Origin: Kaistia sp. 32K
Lineage (GTDB): Bacteria; Pseudomonadota; Alphaproteobacteria; Rhizobiales; Kaistiaceae
NCBI RefSeq assembly: GCF_016629525.1
Contig: NZ_AP024269.1
Location: 1,922,001 to 1,986,000 of the forward strand
Direction of reading: 5' to 3'
DNA length: 64,000 nucleotides
Shown here: piece after piece, positions 48,585 through 57,451 of the stretch
Layout: each line of letters starts with the position of its first letter
Position numbering within the stretch: position 1 is the first letter of the stretch
The notes under the pieces: model-generated
Seen by the model: the letters and a program-made list of their open reading frames with translations, nothing else
Told to the model about the DNA's origin: nothing
Databases searched by the model: none
Program-made: the position numbers and the translations under genes

Positions 48585-48923
48585 ATGTTCATTACACCCG
48601 CCTTTGCGCAGGCTGCCGGCGCTTCCGCCGGTGGTGCCGACCTGCTCATCCAGTTCGTCCCGTTCATCTTCGTCTTCGCGATCATGTGGTTCCTGATGAT
48701 TCGCCCGCAGCGGCAGAAGCAGAAGGCGCACCAGGAAATGATCAAGAACGTGCGCCGCGGCGACACGATCGTCCTGTCGGGCGGCCTGATCGGCAAGATC
48801 AACAAGGTCGTCGATGAATCGGAAGTTCTGCTTGAGGTCGCGGAAGGCGTGCGCGTGCGGGTTTCCCGCGCGGCGATTGCCGATGTGCGCGCCAAGGGCG
48901 AGCCGGCCAAGGACGGCGAGTAA
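48585..48923 (+). CDS. yajC: Preprotein translocase subunit YajC
   Basis: A 112-residue membrane protein of the SecDF-YajC complex. One helix (LLIQFVPFIFVFAIMWFLMI) is followed by the diagnostic RPQRQKQKAHQEM. The ATG at 48585 gives the usual length; an earlier ATG at 48561 is possible. secD follows after 64 bases. Confidence 0.93.
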   Translation: MFITPAFAQAAGASAGGADLLIQFVPFIFVFAIMWFLMIRPQRQKQKAHQEMIKNVRRGDTIVLSGGLIGKINKVVDESEVLLEVAEGVRVRVSRAAIADVRAKGEPAKDGE

Positions 48924-48987
48924 GCCGCGTCACGCTCCCCTGAAGAAGCGGCCCGCCTAAGGGCCGAGATCGACTGGAACGGTTTCC

Positions 48988-50586
48988 ATGCTGCACTTCA
49001 CACGCTGGAAGATGATTTCGATCCTGACAGTGATCATTGTCGGGCTCCTTCTCGCTCTTCCCAATCTATTCTCCAAGGAAACCGTCGAATCCTGGCCGAG
49101 CTGGGTGCCCAAGCGGCAGCTGGTCCTCGGCCTCGATCTCCAGGGGGGCGCCTATCTGCTCTACCAGGTCGACAAGCAGGACTACGTCCAGAAGCGCCTG
49201 CGCACGCTGGTCGGCGATATCCGCAAGACGCTGCTCGACGAGCCGCGCATCGGCTATTCCGGCCTCGGCGTGCAGGGGCAGGGCGTGCAGTTCCGCGTCC
49301 GCGACCTGTCGCAGCTGCCGGAAGTCCGCAAGCGCCTGGAGAAGCTGCAGAACCCGCTCGGAACCTCGGCGCTCGGCGGTCCGGGCGTCAATGAGTTCGA
49401 TCTCGACGTCGGCAGCGACGGCGTGGTGCGGATGACCTATTCGCAGGCGGGCCTCGACCAGCGGGTGCGCCAGATCGTCGACCAGTCGATCGAGGTCATC
49501 GGCCGCCGTATCGACCAGCTCGGCACGGTCGAGCCGTCGATCCAGCGTCAGGGTTCGGACCGCATCCTCGTGGAAGCGCCCGGCCTCGGCGATCCCGAGC
49601 GCCTGAAGTCGCTCGTCGGCCAGACCGCCCAGCTGACCTTCCACCTCGTCGACACCGGCGTTTCGCCGACCGCGCCGCGCAAGCCCGGCACGCTCGTGCT
49701 CGATTCGACCGATACGCCGCCGGTTCCCTATGTCGTGGAAGAAGCGCCGCTTCTGACCGGCGAGGACCTGACCGATGCGCAGGCGACCTTCGACCAGCGC
49801 ACCAACGAGCCGGTCGTGTCGTTCCGCCTGTCCAGCACCGGCGCGCGCATCTTCGGCGAAGTGACGCAGAAGAACGTCAACCGGCCCTTCGCCATCGTCC
49901 TCGACGACAAGGTGATCTCGGCCCCGGTCATCCGCGAGCCCATCCTCGGTGGCTCCGGCCAGATCAGCGGCAATTTCTCGATCCAGTCCGCCAACGATCT
50001 CGCGATCCTGCTGCGCGCCGGTTCGCTGCCGGCGAAGCTGACCATCGTCGAGGAGCGCAACATCGGACCGGGTCTCGGCGCCGACTCGATCGAGGCCGGC
50101 AAGCTCGCCTCGATCATCGCCACCGTCGCGGTCTGCGCCTTCATGGTGCTCACCTACGGTCTGCTCGGCTGGATCGCCAACATCGCCGTGATCGTCAACG
50201 TCGTGCTGATCTTCTCGATCATGACGCTGCTCGGCGCGACGCTGTCACTGCCCGGCATCGCCGGCGTGATCATCACCGTCGGCACGGCCGTGGACGCGAA
50301 CGTGCTGATCTACGAGCGCATACGCGAGGAGTTCCGATCCGGACGATCCGCGATCGCCTCCATCGATGCCGGCTTCCACAAGGCGCTCGGCACCATCCTT
50401 GACGCGAACGTGACCACCCTGATCGCCGCGCTCGTGCTGTTCTATCTCGGCTCTGGTCCGATCCGCGGCTTCGCCGTCACGCACGCCATCGGCGTCGCGA
50501 CGACGATGTTCACGGCGTTCACCTTCACGCGCCTCATGGTCGCGATGTGGGTGCGCTGGCGTCGTCCGACCAAGATCACGCTCTGA
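48988..50586 (+). CDS. secD: Protein translocase subunit SecD
   Basis: A 532-residue inner-membrane protein that pulls secreted proteins across using the proton gradient. It has an N-terminal helix, the large periplasmic P1 domain with LGLDLQGGAYLLYQVD, and five C-terminal helices with GTAVDANVLIYERIREE. secD and secF are separate here. Confidence 0.96.
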   Translation: MLHFTRWKMISILTVIIVGLLLALPNLFSKETVESWPSWVPKRQLVLGLDLQGGAYLLYQVDKQDYVQKRLRTLVGDIRKTLLDEPRIGYSGLGVQGQGVQFRVRDLSQLPEVRKRLEKLQNPLGTSALGGPGVNEFDLDVGSDGVVRMTYSQAGLDQRVRQIVDQSIEVIGRRIDQLGTVEPSIQRQGSDRILVEAPGLGDPERLKSLVGQTAQLTFHLVDTGVSPTAPRKPGTLVLDSTDTPPVPYVVEEAPLLTGEDLTDAQATFDQRTNEPVVSFRLSSTGARIFGEVTQKNVNRPFAIVLDDKVISAPVIREPILGGSGQISGNFSIQSANDLAILLRAGSLPAKLTIVEERNIGPGLGADSIEAGKLASIIATVAVCAFMVLTYGLLGWIANIAVIVNVVLIFSIMTLLGATLSLPGIAGVIITVGTAVDANVLIYERIREEFRSGRSAIASIDAGFHKALGTILDANVTTLIAALVLFYLGSGPIRGFAVTHAIGVATTMFTAFTFTRLMVAMWVRWRRPTKITL

Positions 50587-50597
50587 GGGCGAAACAA

Positions 50598-51536
50598 ATG
50601 GCACATTTTCGTATCGTCCCGGACAACACCAACATCCACTTCATGCGGATGCGGAAGTGGACGTTCCCGATCGCCGCGTTCCTGTCGATCATGTCGGTGG
50701 TGCTGTTCTTCACCATCGGCCCGAACTACGGCATCGACTTCCTCGGCGGCACGGTCATCGAGATCCAGACCAAGGAAGAGCACCCGGACATGGGCGCTCT
50801 TCGCTCCAAGCTGAACGGCCTCGGCCTCGGCGACGTGCAGGTGCAGACGATCGGCGCCGACGACTCGATCCTGATCCGCATGGGCCAGCAGGACGGCGGC
50901 GAAGAGGCGCAGCAGGCGGCGATCAGCAAAATCCGCACCGCGCTCGCCGACGAGGCCGAGTTCCGCCGCACCGAGATCGTCGGCCCGCGCGTCTCGGGCG
51001 AGCTGGCGTTCAACGGCACCATGGCGTTGCTCGTCACCTTCGCGGCGATCGCGGTCTATGTCTGGTTCCGCTTCGAATGGCAGTTCGCGGTCGGGTCGTT
51101 CATTTCGGCCGCCAACGTCGTGGTGATGACGTTCGGCTTCTATGTGGTGACGCAGCACGAGTTCAATCTGACCTCGCTCGCCGCGGTGCTCACCACGATC
51201 GGCTACTCGCTGAACGACACCGTCGTCGTGTATGACCGCATTCGAGAAACGATGCGAAAATACAAGAAGATCGGCATCGGCGACCTGATCGACCGCGCCA
51301 TCAACGACATGCTCGGCCGTACCATCATCACGACCGTGACGACGCTGATCGCGCTGTTCTCGCTGTACTTCTTCGGCGGCGAGGTCATCCAGTCGTTCAC
51401 CGCCGCCATGATCTTCGGCGTGCTCGCGGCGATCTTCTCGTCGGTCTGCGTCGCGGCGCCGATCCTGATCTATTTCGGCCTGCGCCAGGATCAGATGACC
51501 AAGAAGCAGGATGCGGAGGCGGCCAGCAAGGCCTGA
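50598..51536 (+). CDS. secF: Protein translocase subunit SecF
   Basis: A 312-residue partner of SecD. The GIDFLGGTVIEIQ segment and the SLNDTVVVYDRIRE motif are typical. The ATG at 50598 is used, 11 bases after the secD stop. Followed closely by two further genes of the same operon. Confidence 0.96.
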   Translation: MAHFRIVPDNTNIHFMRMRKWTFPIAAFLSIMSVVLFFTIGPNYGIDFLGGTVIEIQTKEEHPDMGALRSKLNGLGLGDVQVQTIGADDSILIRMGQQDGGEEAQQAAISKIRTALADEAEFRRTEIVGPRVSGELAFNGTMALLVTFAAIAVYVWFRFEWQFAVGSFISAANVVVMTFGFYVVTQHEFNLTSLAAVLTTIGYSLNDTVVVYDRIRETMRKYKKIGIGDLIDRAINDMLGRTIITTVTTLIALFSLYFFGGEVIQSFTAAMIFGVLAAIFSSVCVAAPILIYFGLRQDQMTKKQDAEAASKA

Positions 51537-51541
51537 TCGGC

Positions 51542-51940
51542 ATGGCGCTCTTCACGCGACCATCGCATTCGCTCCGGCCCCAGCACTTTCCGGGGCAGGT
51601 TCCGATCGACGTCTACGGCGAAGGGGTCTTCCGCTTCGCCGAGATGTCGCATCCGGGCTCGCTGCTCTGCCTGCCCAGCGGAATCTATGGCTGGCCGGTG
51701 ACGGATGTTGCCGAGATCACCGAGGAATCGCTCGCCGATGTCATCGCCGAGGCAGCCGATGTCGCCTTGCTCGTCATCGGCTGCGGCCGGGACATCGGCG
51801 TCATCCCGAAGCTGCTGCGCGAGCGGCTCAAGGAGAGCGGCATCGGGCTCGAGGTGATGCCGACCGGAGCGGCGGTCCGGACCTACAATATCCTGCTCGC
51901 CGAAGGCCGCCCCGTCGCGGCGGCGCTCGTCGTTCTCTGA
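51542..51940 (+). CDS. Mth938-domain protein (NDUFAF3 homologue)
   Basis: A 132-residue protein of the Mth938/NDUFAF3 family (PF04430). The fold shows as VYGEGVFRFAEM, LLVIGCGRD, LEVMPTGAAVRTYNILLAEGR. The mitochondrial homologue NDUFAF3 is a complex I assembly factor, and its bacterial relatives have been noted beside secDF. It starts five bases after secF. Whether it helps complex I assembly here is inference. Confidence 0.85.
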   Translation: MALFTRPSHSLRPQHFPGQVPIDVYGEGVFRFAEMSHPGSLLCLPSGIYGWPVTDVAEITEESLADVIAEAADVALLVIGCGRDIGVIPKLLRERLKESGIGLEVMPTGAAVRTYNILLAEGRPVAAALVVL

Positions 51941-51952
51941 TCGGTTTTCATC

Positions 51953-52795
51953 ATGGATGTCTTCGCCCTCTGCGCCGATGAAGTGCGCGCGCACGACCGC
52001 GATCGCTTCCTGGCCGATCTGTTCGCGCCGGAAGCGAAGCGGCGCTACCTGTTCGCGCTGCATGCCTTCAATCTCGAGGTCACGCGGGTGCGCGAGCTCG
52101 TCAGCGATCCGATGCCGGGCGAAATCCGCCTGCAATGGTGGCGCGACGTGCTGGCGGGCCAGGCGCGCGGCGATGTGGCGGGGCATCCCGTCGCGGCGGC
52201 GCTTCTGGAGACGATCGGCCTCAACGACCTGCCGCGCGCCGCCTTCGACAATCTCGTCGCCGCGCACATCTTCGATCTCTACAACGATCCGATGCCGACG
52301 CTCACCGATCTCGAGGGCTATGCCGGCGAGACGGCGTCGGCCCTGATCCAGCTCGGCGCCCTGGTGCTGGCCGGTGGGCAGGATCCGCGCACGGCCGAGG
52401 CCGCCGGCCATGCCGGCGTCGCGCAGGCGCTGACCGGGCTGATGCGGGCCTTGCCCTATCATGCGCGCCGCCAGCAGCTCTTCCTGCCGGCCGACCTGAT
52501 GGCGCGCCACGGCGTCGAGGCGGCCGACATCTTCGTCGGCAAGACGACGCCGGCGCTACTGCGCCTGTTGTCGGAACTGCGCGCCACGGCCCGGCGCCAT
52601 CTCGCGGCCGGCCGGGCGGCGCTGGCCGGCATCGATCGCGTCGCGCTGCCGGCCTTCCTGCCGGTCGCGCTCGTCGAGCCGACGCTGTCGCTGATGGATC
52701 GCTCCGACTACGCCCCGTTCAAGACGGTGATCGACCCGCCGCAATGGAAGCGCCAATGGTGGCTCTGGCGCGCGGCCCGGAAGGGGACGTTCTAG
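51953..52795 (+). CDS. Squalene/phytoene synthase-family protein (NDUFAF6-like)
   Basis: A 280-residue protein of the trans-isoprenyl diphosphate synthase fold. The substrate-binding DxxxD motifs of true synthases are degraded: the first region reads LQWWRDVLAG, and the second has FDLYNDPMPT. Degradation of this kind is typical of NDUFAF6, a complex I assembly factor, rather than of a carotenoid enzyme. No crt or hpn genes are near. The start is 12 bases after the Mth938 gene. Confidence 0.82.
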   Translation: MDVFALCADEVRAHDRDRFLADLFAPEAKRRYLFALHAFNLEVTRVRELVSDPMPGEIRLQWWRDVLAGQARGDVAGHPVAAALLETIGLNDLPRAAFDNLVAAHIFDLYNDPMPTLTDLEGYAGETASALIQLGALVLAGGQDPRTAEAAGHAGVAQALTGLMRALPYHARRQQLFLPADLMARHGVEAADIFVGKTTPALLRLLSELRATARRHLAAGRAALAGIDRVALPAFLPVALVEPTLSLMDRSDYAPFKTVIDPPQWKRQWWLWRAARKGTF

Positions 52796-52817
52796 GCGAG
52801 AGCGGCTGACTGCTCTC

Positions 52818-54572
52818 TCACGCCGTGCCGTGCGTCAGGATGTCGATCTGGTGGGCGTGGCGGACCGCGCCGCGCGCCGCCTCGTTCTGGTTGAAGATCT
52901 CCAGCGTCTCGGTTTCGTCGTCCGCGACCGGCAACAGCGCCGCGTCCATGTAGGTTTTCTTCGCCGGATCTGCCTCGATGCGCCGGCGCTTCAGCTCGAG
53001 CCGGGCGAAAAGCCAGAGCAGCTTCGCACTCTTGGCCACCGTCTCGGCGGCATGGCGCGGATAGAAGCGCCAGGCGGGCTCGATCGGCAGGCCGGGCCGG
53101 CGGTCGAGCCGGTCCTTGAAGCGGATGACGCCACCCTGCAGCGGATGCACATTCTCGACGTCGACAGAGGTCGAGAACCACATCAAAAGCTTCTGGATGC
53201 TCTTGGTCCGGACGCCTGTGGCGGCGGCGCGGCGCAGGATCGTCACCATGTGCTCCGGCGAATAGAACAGCCGCCACGCCTCGCGATAGATGCCTTCCCA
53301 TTCCTGCTGCGACATCTGGCTGTGGCCGGTGACGGCATGCTCCAGGTCGTATTTGTTGAGGTCGGCGTCCATCGCCACGCCCTTGCGGTGCAGGGTCTGG
53401 TGGTCCTCGGAACCGGGCAGCGGCGTCAGGAAGAAGAATTCGAGGATATCCAGCGGCAGCTCGCGCTGGATGATGCCGATATCGCGGCGGATGCTTTCCG
53501 GCGTGTCGTTCGGGAAGCCGAGGATATAGCCGGCATAGGTGATGATGCCCTCGTGCTTCCAGTCGAGCAGCATTTTCCGGTATTCGGTGATCTTGTTCTG
53601 CCGCTTCTTCGCCGCCATCAGATTGTCGGGGTTGATGTTCTCCAGCCCGATGAAGACGCGGCTGACGCCAGCGCGCTTGCACTTGGAAATGAAGTTCGGG
53701 ATCTTGTGGCAAAGCGTGTCGACCTGGACCATCAGGCCGATCCACATGCCTTCCTTCTCGCGCAGCGCGATGATGCGGTCGAGGATGATCTCCCAATCCT
53801 TGTTGCGGGCGAAATTGTCGTCGGTGATGAAGTAGTTGTGGATGCCCTGGGCGAGGTTTTCGCGGATCAGCTTCTCGATATCGTCGGGCGAGCGGCGGCG
53901 CGACTTGCGGCCCTGGACGTTGATGATCGTGCAGAACGAGCACTGGAACGGGCAGCCGCGGCCGGCGTCGAACGAGGTGTTGCCGCCCAGCGTGCGGGCG
54001 ACATAGCCGGCGGGCAGGAACGGCGGCGGCGTGCCTTCGACGCTCGGCAGTTCCTTCATGTAATTGTAGAGCGGCTCCAGCGTGCCAGCGGCGGCGTCGA
54101 GCAGCACGCGGTCCAGCCGCTCCTCCGCCTCGCCGGCGAACAGGCTGACGCCGATATCGAGCGCCTGCTGAAGGTCGACATGCAGGTCCGGCAGCATGGC
54201 GAGGCAGCCCGAGACGTGGAAGCCGCCCATCGCGACCGGAATGCCGGCCTCACGCAAGGGGCGGGCGAGATCGAGCGCGCGGGGATATTGGTTGGACTGG
54301 ACGCCGACGAGGCCGACCAAGCCGAAATTGCCGTTCTGGCGGAATTCCTCGACGATCCGCTCGACGCGGACGCGGGTGTTGGTCTCGTCGATCGCGCGGA
54401 CGTCGAGAGTGACGTCTTCGCCGAGTACCTTGCGATCCTCGCAATCGGCGGCAAGCCCATAGAGGCTCGCCAGCGAGTTGGACGGGATCATCGAGCGATG
54501 CCAGCGGATCACATAGCCGTCGTCGTCATAATGCGACGGCTTGATCAGGATCAGGAGAAAGCGCCGCGTCAT
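52818..54572 (-). CDS. B12-binding-type radical SAM protein
   Basis: A 584-residue protein. The N-terminal 170 residues resemble a cobalamin-binding Rossmann fold (GLVGLVGVQSNQYPRAL, then VAMGGFHVSG), but the classic DxHxxG motif is not visible. The radical SAM cluster motif is GCPFQCSFC (CX3CX2C) near residue 210, followed by GRKSRRRSP and an ITDDNFARN segment. The last 150 residues are unlike known domains. Substrate unknown; relatives include methyltransferases and ring-forming enzymes. It is convergent with the NDUFAF6-like gene. Confidence 0.85.
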   Translation of the reverse strand: MTRRFLLILIKPSHYDDDGYVIRWHRSMIPSNSLASLYGLAADCEDRKVLGEDVTLDVRAIDETNTRVRVERIVEEFRQNGNFGLVGLVGVQSNQYPRALDLARPLREAGIPVAMGGFHVSGCLAMLPDLHVDLQQALDIGVSLFAGEAEERLDRVLLDAAAGTLEPLYNYMKELPSVEGTPPPFLPAGYVARTLGGNTSFDAGRGCPFQCSFCTIINVQGRKSRRRSPDDIEKLIRENLAQGIHNYFITDDNFARNKDWEIILDRIIALREKEGMWIGLMVQVDTLCHKIPNFISKCKRAGVSRVFIGLENINPDNLMAAKKRQNKITEYRKMLLDWKHEGIITYAGYILGFPNDTPESIRRDIGIIQRELPLDILEFFFLTPLPGSEDHQTLHRKGVAMDADLNKYDLEHAVTGHSQMSQQEWEGIYREAWRLFYSPEHMVTILRRAAATGVRTKSIQKLLMWFSTSVDVENVHPLQGGVIRFKDRLDRRPGLPIEPAWRFYPRHAAETVAKSAKLLWLFARLELKRRRIEADPAKKTYMDAALLPVADDETETLEIFNQNEAARGAVRHAHQIDILTHGTA

Positions 54573-54724
54573 CGGCGACGCCCGGAACGCACATCGGACT
54601 GCATGTCTGGCTTCCCCGTTGTGGCGGTTCTAGCGCATGCGAATGCCCGGTTCGGGCATGGGTAGATGGACGTTACCTTACGGAGTGCCGGCGCATTCGG
54701 CAATGCCATGCGCCGGCATCTGGT

Positions 54725-56134
54725 TTATTCGGCCGCGGCGACCGAGGCGTGGCCGTTCAGCCAGGCCGAGGCGTCGGCGCGGGCGCGGGCCGTCAGCGCC
54801 TTCTTCTTGGCGACGGTCTTGTCGGTGCCGCGCAGCTTGACGCCCGGCTCCTTCGGGATCTCCACCGGCGGGAACAGGCCGAAATTCACGTTCATCGGCT
54901 GGAACGAGCGGCTGCCGGCTTCCTCGTCGACGAGGTGGCCGCCGGTGATGTGGCCGAGCAGGGCGCCGAAGGCCGTGGTGGCGGGCGGCGGCACCGGCAC
55001 TTCGCCGAGCCTCTCGGCGGCGGCGAAGCGGCCGGCCAGCAGGCCGATGGCGGCGGATTCGACATAGCCCTCGCAGCCGGTGATCTGGCCGGCGAAGCGG
55101 AGCCGCGACTGCGCCTTCAGCCGCAGCAGCGGATCGAGCAGCTTCGGCGAGTTCAGGAAGGTGTTGCGGTGCAGGCCGCCGAGGCGCGCGAACTGGGCGT
55201 TCTCGAGGCCGGGGATCATGCGCAGCACGTCGGTCTGCGCGCCGTATTTCAGCTTCGTCTGGAAGCCGACCATGTTGTAGAGCGTGCCGAGCGCATTGTC
55301 CTGACGGAGCTGGACGATGGCATGCGCCTTGACGGTCGGGTTGCGCGGATTGGTGAGACCGACGGGCTTCATCGGGCCGAAGCGCGGCGTCTCGCGGCCG
55401 CGCTCCGCCATGATCTCGATCGGCAGGCAGCCGTCGAAATAGGGCGTCGAGGCTTCCCAGTCCTTGAAGTCGGCCTTGTCGCCGGCGATCAGCGCGTCGA
55501 GGAAGGCGTTGTACTGCGCCTCGTCCATCGGACAGTTGATGTAGTCGGCGCCGTTGCCGCCGGGGCCGACCTTGTCATAGCGCGACTGGAACCAGGCGAC
55601 GTCCATGTTGATCGAATCGAAATAGACGATCGGCGCGATGGCGTCGAAGAAGGCGAGCGCGTCGGCGCCGGTCAGGCCGCGGATGGCCTCGGAAAGCGCC
55701 GGCGAGGTGAGGGGGCCGGTCGAGACGATGACATTGTCCCATTCTGCCGGCGGCAGGCCGTCGATCTCGCGGCGGTCGATGGTGACGAGCGGGTGGTCTT
55801 CCAGCGCCTTGGTCACGGCCTGCGAGAAGCCTTCGCGGTCGACGGCGAGCGCGCCGCCGGCGGGCACCTGGTTGCTGTCGCCCATGCGCATGATGAGCGA
55901 ATTCGCCATCCGCATTTCCGCGTGCAGCAGACCGACCGCATTGGTCTCGGCGTCATCCGAACGGAAGGAGTTGGAGCAGACGAGCTCGGCCAGGCCGTCC
56001 GTCTTGTGCGCGTCGGTCGCCCGGACGGGACGCATCTCGTGCAGGACGACGGGAATGCCGCGATTGACGACCTGCCAGGCTGCTTCCGAGCCGGCGAGAC
56101 CGCCACCGATGATGTGAATGGGATCTGTTTTCAT
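54725..56134 (-). CDS. trmFO: tRNA (uracil-5-)-methyltransferase TrmFO
   Basis: A 469-residue folate- and FAD-dependent enzyme that makes m5U54 in the tRNA T-loop. The FAD motif [13 protein letters not shown], then [10 protein letters not shown] and the [11 protein letters not shown] motif, are typical. The ATG at 56134 gives the correct N-terminus. It uses methylene-tetrahydrofolate rather than AdoMet. Confidence 0.95.
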   Translation of the reverse strand: MKTDPIHIIGGGLAGSEAAWQVVNRGIPVVLHEMRPVRATDAHKTDGLAELVCSNSFRSDDAETNAVGLLHAEMRMANSLIMRMGDSNQVPAGGALAVDREGFSQAVTKALEDHPLVTIDRREIDGLPPAEWDNVIVSTGPLTSPALSEAIRGLTGADALAFFDAIAPIVYFDSINMDVAWFQSRYDKVGPGGNGADYINCPMDEAQYNAFLDALIAGDKADFKDWEASTPYFDGCLPIEIMAERGRETPRFGPMKPVGLTNPRNPTVKAHAIVQLRQDNALGTLYNMVGFQTKLKYGAQTDVLRMIPGLENAQFARLGGLHRNTFLNSPKLLDPLLRLKAQSRLRFAGQITGCEGYVESAAIGLLAGRFAAAERLGEVPVPPPATTAFGALLGHITGGHLVDEEAGSRSFQPMNVNFGLFPPVEIPKEPGVKLRGTDKTVAKKKALTARARADASAWLNGHASVAAAE

Positions 56135-56204
56135 GGCGCGGAGATTATTGCGCCGGAACCGTTCGGACAACCGCGCAAAGCGCGAAGAAGCCCGGACAAA
56201 AGAA

Positions 56205-56236
56205 AACGCCCGTCGGGGAGGAGGTCGACGGGCGTT
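56205..56236 (-). terminator. Terminator after the DUF1127 gene
   Basis: A perfect 11-bp stem, AACGCCCGTCG (56205-56215) with CGACGGGCGTT (56226-56236), followed on the minus strand by TTTTCTTTT. It lies 95 bases beyond the DUF1127 stop and 70 bases upstream of trmFO. Confidence 0.75.
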
Positions 56237-56331
56237 CTCTTTGGGTGGCGCTTCGCGAGGGAGGAGGTTCGCTGGCGCCGTATCGCGGGGAACGAGGGAG
56301 GAGATTCGTTCCAGGCGAATTCTGTATTAGC

Positions 56332-56490
56332 TTAGTAGCCTGCAGACTGCTTGGCGAGCTGGCTGATGTCGCCGCGATTGATGCCAAGGTCATTGAGTTC
56401 GCGGTTGGTCAGGCGCATCAACTCGCTGTAGGTCTCGCGGTACTTGCGCCAGTTCTTGTAGGAAGCGAGGATGTTCACGGCCACGGTCAT
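56332..56490 (-). CDS. DUF1127 small protein
   Basis: A 52-residue protein with the DUF1127 pattern: an N-terminal helix (NILASYKNWRKYRETYSELM) and the signature LTNRELNDLGINRGDI. GAAGGAAT precedes the ATG at 56490. Short Arg-rich DUF1127 proteins act as RNA-binding or phosphate/stress regulators in other alphaproteobacteria. It has its own terminator, so it is probably a single-gene transcript. Confidence 0.88.
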   Translation of the reverse strand: MTVAVNILASYKNWRKYRETYSELMRLTNRELNDLGINRGDISQLAKQSAGY

Positions 56491-56761
56491 ATTCCTTCGG
56501 ACAATCGGACATTTGGGGCAGCGGGGAAGTTCTGTTTCGGTCCCGCCGTCCTTGTTGATCCGAATATAGGAGAAGGCGCCGGAGAGGAGCACTGCGAGAA
56601 TTCGCATGGCTGTCTTGCGCATGATGCAGGGCAACAATCGCTTCTGATTAAATGTTGCACCGCAATATTGCCCAAATCGGTTGCATCGGGGCAGGATGCG
56701 GTCGCGGTCAGGTGGCAATCAGCCAACCTCAGATAGCGATCCGCATGGGGGAATTCCGGGA

Positions 56762-57349
56762 ATGTCGAAGAGAAGCGCCCTCGGTGGCATCGCCGCCGGG
56801 CTGATTCTGGCGCTGGCCGGGCCGGCCGCCGCCGAGGCCCTGCAGCCGGTCAAGATTCGCTACTGCCATGGCTATGGCTGCCGCATGAAGTCGCCGGTGA
56901 CCTTTTCGGTCGCGGATCTGAACGCGCTGAAGCGGATCCTCGACAGCGGCCGCGGCAGCGCGGCGGCGGAGCGGGCCGCCATATCGCGCGCCGACCAGTG
57001 GTACGAGCGCAAGGCCGGCGCGCAGACCGGCACGTCGAGCGACCGCGCCAAGGGCGATTTCGGTGTCTACACGCCGCTGTCGCAGCTCGACTGCGTCGAC
57101 GAGATGACCAACACGACGACGCTGCTGAAGCTCCTGGCCCGGCATGGCTGGCTGCGCCACCACACGGTCGGTCCTTCGGCCAGCCGCGGCGTCCTGTTCG
57201 ACGGCCGCTACCCGCACAACACGGCGACGATCGTCGAGACGGCGACGGGCAAGCGCTGGGTGGTCGACAGCTGGGTCCGGGCCAATGCCGAGCCGCCTGA
57301 CATCAAGCCGCTCGACGTCTGGAAGCGCGAGGGAGGCCGACGCGGCTAG
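56762..57349 (+). CDS. Exported protein with Cys-His-Asp candidate triad
   Basis: A 195-residue protein with a signal peptide of about 25 residues (cleavage near AAAEA). A region RYCHGYGCRM with two cysteines follows. Later LDCVDEMTNT, PHNTATIVET and WVVDSWVRA place Cys, His and Asp in the order seen in transglutaminase-like and papain-like proteases. I infer such a fold from these three blocks only. No neighbour helps with its role. Confidence 0.6.
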   Translation: MSKRSALGGIAAGLILALAGPAAAEALQPVKIRYCHGYGCRMKSPVTFSVADLNALKRILDSGRGSAAAERAAISRADQWYERKAGAQTGTSSDRAKGDFGVYTPLSQLDCVDEMTNTTTLLKLLARHGWLRHHTVGPSASRGVLFDGRYPHNTATIVETATGKRWVVDSWVRANAEPPDIKPLDVWKREGGRRG

Positions 57350-57404
57350 CCTGCTCCGAAGAGGCCGAACGCGGGTTCGGGTGGGAAAAAAGGATCCGGC
57401 AGGG

Positions 57405-57439
57405 GAGCCTTTCATCGTCTCGAGGACGACGAAAGGCTC
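57405..57439. terminator. Hairpin between convergent genes
   Basis: Two 15-base arms (57405-57419 and 57425-57439) with one mismatch and a five-base loop. Placed between the convergent ends of the Cys-His-Asp protein and the DUF2189 gene. No clear T-run, so it may act as a bidirectional stabiliser. Confidence 0.45.
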
Positions 57440-57451
57440 GTCTGCGAGGGC

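Noticed and set aside
51953..52795. Phytoene or squalene synthase for carotenoid or hopanoid synthesis
   Set aside because: The DxxxD substrate motifs are degraded, no pathway genes are near and the operon partners are secDF and an NDUFAF3 homologue.
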